A DNA stretch of 23,028 nucleotides from NCBI GenBank assembly GCA_034428935.1, contig DAOUHB010000245.1, forward strand, positions 1 through 23,028, written 5' to 3'. The notes beneath the pieces are model-generated. The model did no database searches. It was not told where the DNA came from and saw only the letters and a list, made by a program, of their open reading frames with translations. The DNA comes from JAAYZQ01 sp034428935. GTDB taxonomy: Bacteria; Chloroflexota; Anaerolineae; JAAYZQ01. Of the stretch, positions 8,222-14,653 are shown in pieces. The position numbers and the translations under genes were made by a program. The first letter of the stretch is position 1. The number at the start of each line of letters is the position of its first letter.

Positions 8222-9196
8222 TCAATCTCCAAAGAGCACGTCGGCCATCTTCTCGATCATGGGCAGGCCGGTAATATCGCGCTCGAACTCGGGGACATGG
8301 CCCAGGACGTCGTCGCCCAGCTCGCGCTGGATGGTCGCCAGGTGTCCCTTTTGCATCTCCAGACGATGCCGCAGATAGTCGGGGATGTCCTGGCTGGCCA
8401 GGGTTTCCGGGATGACGCGGTTGACGACGTAACCGGAGAGGGGAACGTCGTATTTGGCAAACAGCCCCGCCGCTTTCTTGGTGTCCAGGATCGCCATCTC
8501 CTCGGGGATCACGACAAAGAAAAAGGCCGTCTTGACGCGGTCGGTGAGGATGCCCGACGACTTGTTGATGCGCTCTTTAATATACTGCAACTCGCGCAGG
8601 ATGGCATCTTCCTCGGACTCTTTTTTGCGCTGCATGACGGCCGCGACCTGGTTGTACTCTTCCATCTCGGCGCGCAGGTTGGTAATTTTGTCGATCCACT
8701 GGTCGTAGACGCTGGCCATGCTCAGATAATAAAGCGCGTGGCCCAGGGGCACCAGGTCATAGATGTAGTAATCGTACTCGGCGCTGACGACGATGTCGAC
8801 CACGGCGTCAAAGATGGCACTCTCTTCCATGGCCGGCTCGGCAGCGGCGGCCTGGATATAGTTCTCGATCTCTTCCGGCACCTCCTCCAGGCCGTACATG
8901 TCAAGGATCTTGCCCCGGATCTCGTTCTGGTACTCGCGGATCCGCTGGTCGGCGTCGATTTCCTGGGCAAAAAGGTTGGGCATGATTTCGACGGCGCCCT
9001 TGCCAAAGATATCGCGCTGGAAAATGTCCGACAGCGATGCCTGGGGATCGACGGAAAAGACCAGGACCTTGTAACCCTGCTTGGCCAGCCAGTAGGCCGA
9101 GGCTGCGGAAAAGGTCGTCTTGCCCAACCCCCCCTTGCCGCCGAACATGATGTAACGGCGGTTGGGGTTCTGCTCGAAGGTCTGTTTTAGGGACAA
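8222..9196 (-). CDS. ArsA/GET3-type ATPase, first of the pair
   Basis: Cytoplasmic P-loop ATPase of 324 residues in the same family as its downstream neighbour. Walker A GGKGGLGKTT is at 19-28, switch I is VDPQASLSDIF, and the DTAPTGH motif has drifted to DLVPLGH (YIYDLVPLGHALYYL), keeping the Asp. The middle part is helical, rich in Glu/Lys and methionine (NLRAEMEEYNQVAAVMQRKKE), where GET3 homologues bind clients. It has no cysteine at all. The start is TTG at 9196 with AAGGAGG 8 bases upstream; no ATG fits as well. It lies 25 bases after the 90-aa gene. Fe-S, nitrogenase-type and ParA ATPases share the P-loop type, but the length and the YGM/SVYDQW region fit ArsA/GET3 best. Confidence 0.82.
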   Translation of the reverse strand: MSLKQTFEQNPNRRYIMFGGKGGLGKTTFSAASAYWLAKQGYKVLVFSVDPQASLSDIFQRDIFGKGAVEIMPNLFAQEIDADQRIREYQNEIRGKILDMYGLEEVPEEIENYIQAAAAEPAMEESAIFDAVVDIVVSAEYDYYIYDLVPLGHALYYLSMASVYDQWIDKITNLRAEMEEYNQVAAVMQRKKESEEDAILRELQYIKERINKSSGILTDRVKTAFFFVVIPEEMAILDTKKAAGLFAKYDVPLSGYVVNRVIPETLASQDIPDYLRHRLEMQKGHLATIQRELGDDVLGHVPEFERDITGLPMIEKMADVLFGD

Positions 9197-9221
9197 TGTT
9201 GGTTCCTCCTTTTCCCCAGGC

Positions 9222-9494
9222 TCACGCCAGGGCGTCCGTCAGGTCGCGCTCGCGGAGCATGCGGCGTTTCCAGGTGCTGATCTGCGGCACCACGTAGGGC
9301 AGGATGCGCAGAGAGTAGTAGGGCGGCAGGATAGGGATGCCCAGCAGGTCACCCATGGTGATCAAGATGAACAGGTGCTCCATGCTGCCCCGGGTTTTCA
9401 TGGCAAAGCGACTCATGTCGTGGCCTGCCATGCCATATAGGACGCTCTTGGCCGTCTCAAGAATGCCTGGCCTTTTCTTTTGTTCGTCTGCCAT
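9222..9494 (-). CDS. small conserved protein of the ATPase operon (90 aa)
   Basis: Function not recognised. The ATG at 9494 is chosen because GAGGAG lies 6 bases before it; an in-frame ATG two codons earlier directly abuts that site. A basic N-terminus (MADEQKKRPG) precedes a short YGM motif. A hydrophobic stretch follows (LFILITMGDLLGIPILPPYY, about 41-60), then LRILPYVVP, and the protein ends in LRERDLTDALA. The C-terminal part is closely similar to the end of the thioredoxin-fold protein upstream, with 33 of 49 aligned positions identical by my count. It is probably membrane-associated or a hydrophobic client or adaptor. Its position directly before the two ATPase genes suggests it is their partner. 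Confidence 0.8.
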   Translation of the reverse strand: MADEQKKRPGILETAKSVLYGMAGHDMSRFAMKTRGSMEHLFILITMGDLLGIPILPPYYSLRILPYVVPQISTWKRRMLRERDLTDALA

Positions 9495-9581
9495 TTCCAT
9501 CTCCTCGTAGGTTCTACACAAGCAAAGCAGAGGTTGGTCGGGTCAAGCTGGGGGCCTTTGCTTTGCCAGGGGTGCTCTCCA

Positions 9582-10271
9582 TCAAGTGATTTCCTGATCG
9601 CATAGATCGGTCAGGTCGCGCTCGCGAAGCAGGCTGTATCGCCAGCCCTCGATATTCGGTACGACGTAGGGCAACAAGCGCAGGGCGTAGTAGGGGGGCA
9701 GGATCGGGACGCCCAGCACGTCGCCGAACACGACGAGGATGAACAACCGTTCGATCATGCCCCGCTCTTTGTTCAGGTCGCGGACCATCTCGTAGATGGT
9801 CATTCCATAGAACATCTCGCCCAGGATATGGATCAAGGTTCGTAGTCTCCCTAAATACGGGGAGAGCCCTGATGTCATCGCCTTGGCCTGGTCTGCGAAC
9901 GCGCACGCCAACGCTACTTGCAGTTGTTGTTGCTCCCAGCCAACGACTTTCCGTTTGCCATCGACGATAAAGGTGGGATAGCGGCGTACCCGGTAGCGCA
10001 GACTCTTGAGAATTCCTTGTGGCGACTGGGGATCTATGACCTTGATGAGGATTCGATCGCCGTACCGCCCGGCCAGATCGTAAACCCAGTCGGTCAGCTG
10101 CCGGCAGTCGTCTTGCCATTCCTGGGGATATTCGTGCAGGGCACGCTCGCGTGGGTTCTCGCCCACGCCGGCTTCCGAGAGGACGAGCTCACAAGAAGTG
10201 CAGATGCCCAGGCCCTCGAACGAGGGGGCGATAACTTCCAGGCGTACCGGCCGCAGCTGTGTCACGGTCAC
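9582..10271 (-). CDS. thioredoxin-fold domain fused to the small operon domain
   Basis: Two-part protein of 229 residues. The N-terminal half (about 8-125) looks thioredoxin-like: ICTSCELVL gives a CxxC (Cys24, Cys27), then IKVIDPQSPQGILKSLRYRV, and RYPTFIVDG supplies the expected cis-proline (Pro99). The C-terminal 80 residues repeat the domain of the next gene: YGM, LFILVVFGDVLGVPILPPYY, LRLLPYVVP and LRERDLTDL. The GTG at 10271 has AGGGAG 8 bases upstream and is preferred; an in-frame GTG at 10304 would add 11 residues. It is the first gene of the ATPase operon and suggests a redox step in the system. The exact reaction is unknown. An extra Cys pair is not evident. Confidence 0.75.
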   Translation of the reverse strand: MTVTQLRPVRLEVIAPSFEGLGICTSCELVLSEAGVGENPRERALHEYPQEWQDDCRQLTDWVYDLAGRYGDRILIKVIDPQSPQGILKSLRYRVRRYPTFIVDGKRKVVGWEQQQLQVALACAFADQAKAMTSGLSPYLGRLRTLIHILGEMFYGMTIYEMVRDLNKERGMIERLFILVVFGDVLGVPILPPYYALRLLPYVVPNIEGWRYSLLRERDLTDLCDQEIT

Positions 10272-10374
10272 CGGTCCCACTCCCTGGCTGGACCAGGATG
10301 ACACAAGATATCCCGCGCCCTGATTACCAGCATTGGCTGTCGGATTCCTCTCTCACCGATGGCGGCTTGTCGCT

Positions 10375-10409
10375 GGAACCATAATACATGGTTCCGGCTC
10401 AACGGTCAA
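10375..10409 (-). promoter_or_regulatory. promoter of the ATPase operon with palindromic operator over the -10
   Basis: Minus strand TTGACC (10409-10404), a 17-bp spacer and TATTAT (10386-10381) form a strong promoter about 110 bases before the first gene. The -10 lies inside a perfect palindrome, GGAACCAT-AATAC-ATGGTTCC (10375-10395). A repressor bound there would block polymerase. Confidence 0.75.
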
Positions 10410-10436
10410 ACCCTGCACTCAAACTGATGATCTCGG

Positions 10437-10470
10437 AAGAAAATGGGAGAGCCCGCCACCGGGCTCTCCC
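10437..10470 (-). terminator. Rho-independent terminator after cstA
   Basis: Perfect 10-bp stem GGGAGAGCCC / GGGCTCTCCC with a 6-base loop. On the minus strand it is followed by ATTTTCTT. It lies 17 bases beyond the cstA stop. Confidence 0.85.
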
Positions 10471-10487
10471 ACGTGACCTTGGAATCA

Positions 10488-12230
10488 TCAGGCCTTGGCC
10501 GGCTTGGGTGCTTCAGTACGGTAGCGCCGGATCGCCTGGATGCCATCCCAGGCCAGGATGAACGCGGCCCCGACCAGGACCAGACTCACGAGGCCGATGA
10601 TGATCTGCGCCGTGGTGAACTGTCCCGGGTTTGCCTGGGCTGCAGCGTTGGGCAGGTTGATGAAGAAGGATTCGTACGCCTTGTAGAGCAATGCTGCGAT
10701 GGTCGTGACGAACATGAACACAAAGGGCCAGAAGGTCCACTGGTAGGCCTTGCCTTTGGACATTAGCCACAGTGTGATCAACAACAACGCCAGCGAAGCC
10801 ATGAGCTGGTTGGCAGCACCGAACACCACCCAGATCTGAAGGAAGGGCACCAACCAGATCAAGGCCAGGGTCAGAGCCAGGGCGATGATGCTGCCGACGT
10901 GGACGTTCTTCAAGGCCGGGAACCGGTCACCCAATGCTTCGGCGCTGGCAACACGCATGAAGCGGACCACCAGGTACATGATTGTCAGAGCCATCAGGCA
11001 CAGGAAGACCATACCGTAAGCGGCGCCAAAGGCTGTGGGCAGTCCCCAATGGCTCATGAACGCCGCCAGACCGTTGGCAAAGACGGCGGCCGCCCTGGCC
11101 CCGCCGCCGGCATCCAGGTAGCCCTGGTAGCTGCCCCAGGCAACCGTGGCCGTCAGGAAGGCCATGATGGCAAAGAACATCTCCAGGAACATTGAGCCGC
11201 CGCCGACGAACAACGCATCCCCCTCTTTCTCCAACTGCCGCGCGGTGCCCGAGCTGGAGACAAGTGAATGCCAGCCCGAGATGGCGCCGCAGGCGATGGT
11301 GACAAAGAGAATTGGCCACAGGGGGCCAAGCCCGGCGACGTTGAAGCTAGTGAAGGCGGGAAAATCTCCCAGCCCGGGGTGCCAGATGGCGAGGCCCACC
11401 ACGCCACCGATGACGCCGAGGAGCACGATCCAGAAGGCAACATAGTTGACCGGCTGCGCCCAGCGCCAGATGGGCAGCACAGCGCCAAAGTAGCAGATGA
11501 TGACCACCAGCAGGCTGCCGATGAACTTGGCCACAGTGACATCGAGGAAGAGCGTGGGGCTCGTGGCGCCGCCAGCCGTGCCATAGAGTCCAGCCCAGAA
11601 GGCCCTGACCGGTTCGCTGGTCCCAAGCAAGATGCCCAGGAAAGAGATCACCACGGTGACCACGGAGGTCAGGATGATGTCCTGTTTCCACTTGTAGGTC
11701 ATCTGGCCGGCCAAAATACCGGCTAGGATGACAATGATGACACCCAGAGGGACGGCCGGATTGGTCAGGAGGTTAAAGCCCACCTGCACGCCGAAGGCGC
11801 CCATGATCAGCCACAGGTAGAAATAGATGAACGTCAGCAAGATCATGCGAGAGCGGGGAGAGATCAGCCGGTAGCTGAGAGCGCCAAAGCTCTGGCCCTC
11901 TTCTCGAACACCAAGCATGATGCTCGCATAGTCTTGCACCCAACCGATGAAGAAAGTGCCGAGGATGATCCACGCCAGGGCGGGCAGCCAACCGTATTGC
12001 ACCGCCACAATGGGGCCGACGATGGGGCCCAGGGCTGCGATGGACTTGAACTGATAGCCAAATAGCACGTTGCGGTTGGCGGGGGTAAAGTCCACACCGT
12101 CCATGTACATCCTGGCCGGCGTGGCCTTTTTGTCATCCGGTTGGATGATGTTCCGGTCGATGGTCTTGGCGTACCAAGCATAGCCCACGGCTATCGTCAC
12201 AAAGCCGAGGATTAGAATCACAATGCTCAT
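10488..12230 (-). CDS. cstA: CstA-family carbon-starvation membrane transporter
   Basis: Polytopic inner-membrane protein of the CstA family, whose studied members import pyruvate or peptides when carbon is limiting. The N-terminal helix (MSIVILILGFVTIAVGYAWY) is followed by the family hallmark DGVDFTPANRNVLFGYQF, then SIAALGPIVGPIVAVQYGWLP. Other typical pieces are GWVQDYASIMLGVREEGQS and ISGWHSLVSSSGTARQLEKE. The 580 residues are shorter than the roughly 700 of the E. coli proteins but normal for the compact subgroup. The ATG has AGGAGGAAGG upstream. A long leader of about 220 bases precedes it, and a clear terminator follows, so it is a single-gene unit. No btsSR-type sensor pair is adjacent; the NarL-type regulator beyond ctaB is divergent. 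Confidence 0.94.
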   Translation of the reverse strand: MSIVILILGFVTIAVGYAWYAKTIDRNIIQPDDKKATPARMYMDGVDFTPANRNVLFGYQFKSIAALGPIVGPIVAVQYGWLPALAWIILGTFFIGWVQDYASIMLGVREEGQSFGALSYRLISPRSRMILLTFIYFYLWLIMGAFGVQVGFNLLTNPAVPLGVIIVILAGILAGQMTYKWKQDIILTSVVTVVISFLGILLGTSEPVRAFWAGLYGTAGGATSPTLFLDVTVAKFIGSLLVVIICYFGAVLPIWRWAQPVNYVAFWIVLLGVIGGVVGLAIWHPGLGDFPAFTSFNVAGLGPLWPILFVTIACGAISGWHSLVSSSGTARQLEKEGDALFVGGGSMFLEMFFAIMAFLTATVAWGSYQGYLDAGGGARAAAVFANGLAAFMSHWGLPTAFGAAYGMVFLCLMALTIMYLVVRFMRVASAEALGDRFPALKNVHVGSIIALALTLALIWLVPFLQIWVVFGAANQLMASLALLLITLWLMSKGKAYQWTFWPFVFMFVTTIAALLYKAYESFFINLPNAAAQANPGQFTTAQIIIGLVSLVLVGAAFILAWDGIQAIRRYRTEAPKPAKA

Positions 12231-12458
12231 CGTTCCTTCCTCCTACTCCCTTGTGGAGTCGAAAAGCTGATTCAAGAGCCTGGTCAACTCCAACACTACC
12301 CGACGCGCAATCAGTCTGGTTGTGATTCACCTCCTTTCCACGTGCTGCTGGGCAGTAACCCCAGAAGGGCCGCGATCCGCGGTTCGAAATGCGGCGACGG
12401 ATCGGGCAACTATGGCCATACTCACCCGGTATAGGGTCTGAACACCTGAACTGCGTCC
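12231..12458 (-). other. long untranslated leader of cstA
   Basis: About 220 bases lie between the predicted start of transcription and the cstA ATG. It contains a GC-rich self-complementary patch (CCGCGGATCGCGG near 12372-12384) and a near-perfect Shine-Dalgarno, AAAGGAGGTGA, around 12330 with no usable ATG or GTG at normal spacing. No gene was found in this stretch. It may carry post-transcriptional control, but no known riboswitch class was recognised. Confidence 0.5.
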
Positions 12459-12487
12459 AGTTTACCACTGAACAGCGCAATTGTCAA
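12459..12487 (-). promoter_or_regulatory. sigma70-type promoter of cstA
   Basis: On the minus strand the consensus TTGACA (12487-12482), a 17-bp spacer and TAAACT (12464-12459) are present upstream of cstA, just after the ctaB 3' end. Confidence 0.72.
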
Positions 12488-12512
12488 CTTGGATAACCAG
12501 CGCCTTGGACAG

Positions 12513-12542
12513 AAAAGCCGAGGCCGCGAGCATCCGGCGGCC
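12513..12542 (-). terminator. weak terminator after ctaB
   Basis: GGCCGC and GCGGCC can pair across a 9-base loop. TTTT follows a few bases later on the minus strand. The stem is short and the T-run displaced, so efficiency is doubtful. Confidence 0.4.
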
Positions 12543-12552
12543 GCCGTGGTTC

Positions 12553-13473
12553 TTATAACAGTCGATCCAGAACCACACCGGCAAACACGAGTGCCAGGTA
12601 GATGCTGGAGAGCTTGAACATCAGCCAGGCGTTGTGCTCCGTGGGCTTGGCGTACAGATAGGCGTGACCTGCCAGGGACACGATGCCGCCGGCGATGGCC
12701 AGGAAGAAATAGAGCGGCCCGAAGTCGCCGACCACACCCAGGAGCAGCGACTCGGCCACCATGAAAAAGACGCTCATGACGATGAGGTTGACGGCGCGCC
12801 GCAGCTTGACGATGACGGGCAGCATGGGCACGTTGGCCCGGGCATAGTCTTCGCGGTACCGAATGGCCAGGTTCCAGATGTGGTTGGGCGTCCAGGTGAT
12901 GACCAGGAGGCTGAGGAGGACCGCCGTCCACGAGACGTTGCCCTGGACCACGGCCCAGCCAAAGAGGGCGGGCATGCCGCCGCTCACGGAGCCAAGGAGG
13001 ATATTGGTGCACGAGCGCCGCTTGACCAGCAGGCTGTAGATAACGACGTTGTCGAACAGGCCCAGGAACATCCACAATCCGGCCAGGGGGTGTAGAAGGA
13101 AAGCGATGACCAGCGACAGCGCCCCCAGAAAGAGACCCCAGACGAGGGCTTTTTCCGGAGGGTGAATCCGCTTGCCGGGCAGGGGCCGGCCCCGGGTCCG
13201 GTCCATGAGGGCATCGATGTCGCGATCGATGTAGCAGGTGAGGGTGTCGGCCGAGGCGCAGCCCGCCGTAATGGACACCAGGGCCAGGAACCAGCCGCCC
13301 AGGGATAACCCGCCCACACCGCCGGCTGCCACCATGGCGCCAATGCACGTCACAACCAGGAGTGCCACGGTGCTCGGCTTGGTGACCTCGATATACTTCC
13401 ACACCCTCGCCCGCCAGCCCCCGGCTTGTCGGGCAACCTCGGGCCGCTCCACCGTTGCGGATTCCTTCAGCAT
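12553..13473 (-). CDS. ctaB: protohaem IX farnesyltransferase (haem O synthase)
   Basis: Integral membrane UbiA-family prenyltransferase that adds a farnesyl group to haem B, giving haem O for haem-copper oxidases. It has 306 residues, the usual length. The N-terminal WKYIEVTKPSTVALLVVTCI is characteristic. The first Asp-rich motif reads YIDRDIDALMDRTRGRPLPG (81-100), the COX10/CtaB signature that separates it from menaquinone or chlorophyll prenyltransferases. WTPNHIWNLAIRYREDYARA follows, then INLIVMSVFF-like helices. ATG with GGAGGTGA upstream. No oxidase subunit or ctaA gene lies in the window, so the target enzyme must be encoded elsewhere. It is divergent from the response regulator. 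Confidence 0.93.
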   Translation of the reverse strand: MLKESATVERPEVARQAGGWRARVWKYIEVTKPSTVALLVVTCIGAMVAAGGVGGLSLGGWFLALVSITAGCASADTLTCYIDRDIDALMDRTRGRPLPGKRIHPPEKALVWGLFLGALSLVIAFLLHPLAGLWMFLGLFDNVVIYSLLVKRRSCTNILLGSVSGGMPALFGWAVVQGNVSWTAVLLSLLVITWTPNHIWNLAIRYREDYARANVPMLPVIVKLRRAVNLIVMSVFFMVAESLLLGVVGDFGPLYFFLAIAGGIVSLAGHAYLYAKPTEHNAWLMFKLSSIYLALVFAGVVLDRLL

Positions 13474-13496
13474 TGTCTCACCTCCATGGTGGTGCC

Positions 13497-13525
13497 ATTA
13501 TAGCGGAAAATGGCGCGTCGGTCAA
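13497..13525 (-). promoter_or_regulatory. sigma70-type promoter of ctaB
   Basis: On the minus strand TTGACC (13525-13520), a 17-bp spacer and TATAAT (13502-13497). The leader would be only about 17 bases, just covering the ribosome-binding site. Confidence 0.8.
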
Positions 13526-13561
13526 CTGTGGCGGGGTTTCTTCAGTGGCGCGATTCGCCCT

Positions 13562-13590
13562 TTGACGGCTGACCCGCCCTGTGGTAAAAT
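13562..13590 (+). promoter_or_regulatory. sigma70-type promoter of the response regulator
   Basis: TTGACG (13562-13567), a 17-bp spacer and TAAAAT (13585-13590) are about 30 bases before the ATG. It stands back to back with the ctaB promoter, with the two -35 boxes 36 bp apart. Confidence 0.78.
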
Positions 13591-13621
13591 GCTGGCACTG
13601 AGGGACCTGGGGCAAGATACC

Positions 13622-14272
13622 ATGACCAAAATCCGCGTGTTGCTGGCCGATGACCATGCCGTGGTGCGGCAGGGGCTCTATGCCCTGCTGCTGGAAAACC
13701 AGGATATCGAAGTGGTGGCCCAGGCCGCCGATGGGCTGGAGGCCATCTGCCTGTCTCAGGAGCTCAAGCCCGACGTCGTCGTCATGGATATTGGCATGCC
13801 CCGCGTGAACGGCGTCGAGGCCACGCGGCGCATCCTGAAGGCCAATCCCCTGATCCGGGTGTTGGTTCTCAGTCAGTACGAGCAGAAGGAATACGTCCTG
13901 GAGGCCATCGATGCCGGTGCATCGGGATACCTGCTCAAGCGGGATGCCGGCGCCGATCTGGCCGAAGCCATTCGGGCCGTCTTTCAGTGGGGCGCGGTGC
14001 TGCATCCCCTGGCCGCGCGCAAGCTCATCGACGCCTACCTCAGTTGTGAAAGGGCGGAAACAGGTGATAGCCTGGAGCACCTCACCGACCGGGAGCGAGA
14101 GGTGTTGATCCTCGTGGCCGAGGGGTATACCAACCAGCAGATCGCCGAGCTCCTCCACGTCAGCCCCAAAACTGTGGACGGCCACCGGACAAGCCTGATG
14201 GCCAAGCTCGACTTGCACAACCGGACCGACGTGGTCAAGTATGCCCTGAAGCGGCAACTGATCGATCTCTAG
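13622..14272 (+). CDS. NarL/LuxR-type response regulator
   Basis: DNA-binding response regulator of 216 residues. The receiver domain (1-120) has the acidic pair Asp10/Asp11 (LADDHAVVRQGL), phosphoacceptor Asp56 (VVVMDIGMPRVNG) and Lys106 (GYLLKRDAG). A LuxR-type helix-turn-helix (about 152-212) reads LTDREREVLILVAEGYTNQQ then IAELLHVSPKTVDGHRTSLM. The start is the ATG at 13622; the frame is open further upstream, but that part overlaps ctaB and its promoter. No histidine kinase gene is next to it, so its partner and signal are unknown. It is transcribed towards the formate dehydrogenase operon and ends 380 bases before it, which makes that operon one possible target, by position only. Confidence 0.93.
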   Translation: MTKIRVLLADDHAVVRQGLYALLLENQDIEVVAQAADGLEAICLSQELKPDVVVMDIGMPRVNGVEATRRILKANPLIRVLVLSQYEQKEYVLEAIDAGASGYLLKRDAGADLAEAIRAVFQWGAVLHPLAARKLIDAYLSCERAETGDSLEHLTDREREVLILVAEGYTNQQIAELLHVSPKTVDGHRTSLMAKLDLHNRTDVVKYALKRQLIDL

Positions 14273-14320
14273 TCCAGGCCCAAGTTTCGCACATTACGTT
14301 TTCACCGGCCCCAGGTATTG

Positions 14321-14334
14321 TGTGATCTTTCACA
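14321..14334. promoter_or_regulatory. CRP/FNR-like palindrome upstream of the formate dehydrogenase operon
   Basis: TGTGA-TCTT-TCACA is a perfect dyad with a 4-base centre, as in FNR-type sites, but with CRP-like half-sites. It lies about 84 bp upstream of the predicted start of transcription. The -35 of that promoter is weak, which would fit an activated promoter. Confidence 0.45.
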
Positions 14335-14396
14335 AACAACCGCCAAGACCGGCGTAAAATAGGGGTACAGACCCTATTCCCTTCGGGCAGTGCTTG

Positions 14397-14405
14397 TGCT
14401 ATAAT
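14397..14405 (+). promoter_or_regulatory. extended -10 promoter of the formate dehydrogenase operon
   Basis: TGC-TATAAT is a perfect extended -10. At 17 bp upstream only TTCCCT is found, a poor -35. Transcription would begin near 14412, directly before the structured leader. Confidence 0.65.
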
Positions 14406-14420
14406 TCACAGTGACAACCG

Positions 14421-14521
14421 GATCTCCGAGCCCGTCCGCCTGCAGGAGCATACATTCCATGGCGGCTGGCCGTCAGGGTTTGGCTGGAAACGGCCGAGCC
14501 TCCCGGACTGGAAAGGGGATC
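14421..14521 (+). promoter_or_regulatory. structured leader resembling a molybdenum-cofactor riboswitch aptamer
   Basis: A nested fold can be drawn. The basal stem is GATCTCC (14421-14427) with GGGGATC (14515-14521). Above it come GTCCG (14434-14438) with CGGAC (14504-14508), CCGCC (14436-14440, sharing three bases with the previous arm) with GGCGG (14461-14465), and GGCTGGCCGT (14464-14473) with ACGGCC-GA-GCC (14490-14500). The arrangement, the GGTTT...GGAAACGG apical part and the GCCTCCCGG segment recall the Moco RNA motif, known in front of Mo/W-cofactor genes. The gene downstream needs exactly this cofactor. The class call is from memory of the motif, not from a covariance search. Confidence 0.6.
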
Positions 14522-14560
14522 GACCACCGGTACCGTGTACCGGGGGCGACTCCCTTTTTT
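14512..14560 (+). terminator. leader terminator overlapping the riboswitch basal stem
   Basis: AAAGGGGATCG (14512-14522) pairs with CGACTCCCTTT (14547-14557) with one mismatch and one wobble. The inner CCGGTAC / GTACCGG pairs perfectly, and TTTTTT ends the element. The 5' arm contains GGGGATC, the 3' strand of the aptamer's basal stem. The two folds therefore exclude each other, and ligand-stabilised aptamer would favour readthrough. Confidence 0.75.
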
Positions 14561-14653
14561 GTGCAGGAACTGGTGAAACAATAAAAGGAGGTGGCTGCCG
14601 CACCAAGCATCGTTTCCTTCGGTCTTGACGAAAAGGGAGGTAAGAGGACAACT

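Noticed and set aside
7225..9196. Arsenic-resistance operon
   Set aside because: No arsenite permease, ArsR or ArsD is present, and the metalloid-binding cysteines are missing from both ATPases.
13238..13621. N-terminal extension of the response regulator
   Set aside because: The extension overlaps ctaB on the other strand and two promoters, and has no recognisable domain; the receiver domain starts cleanly at 13622.
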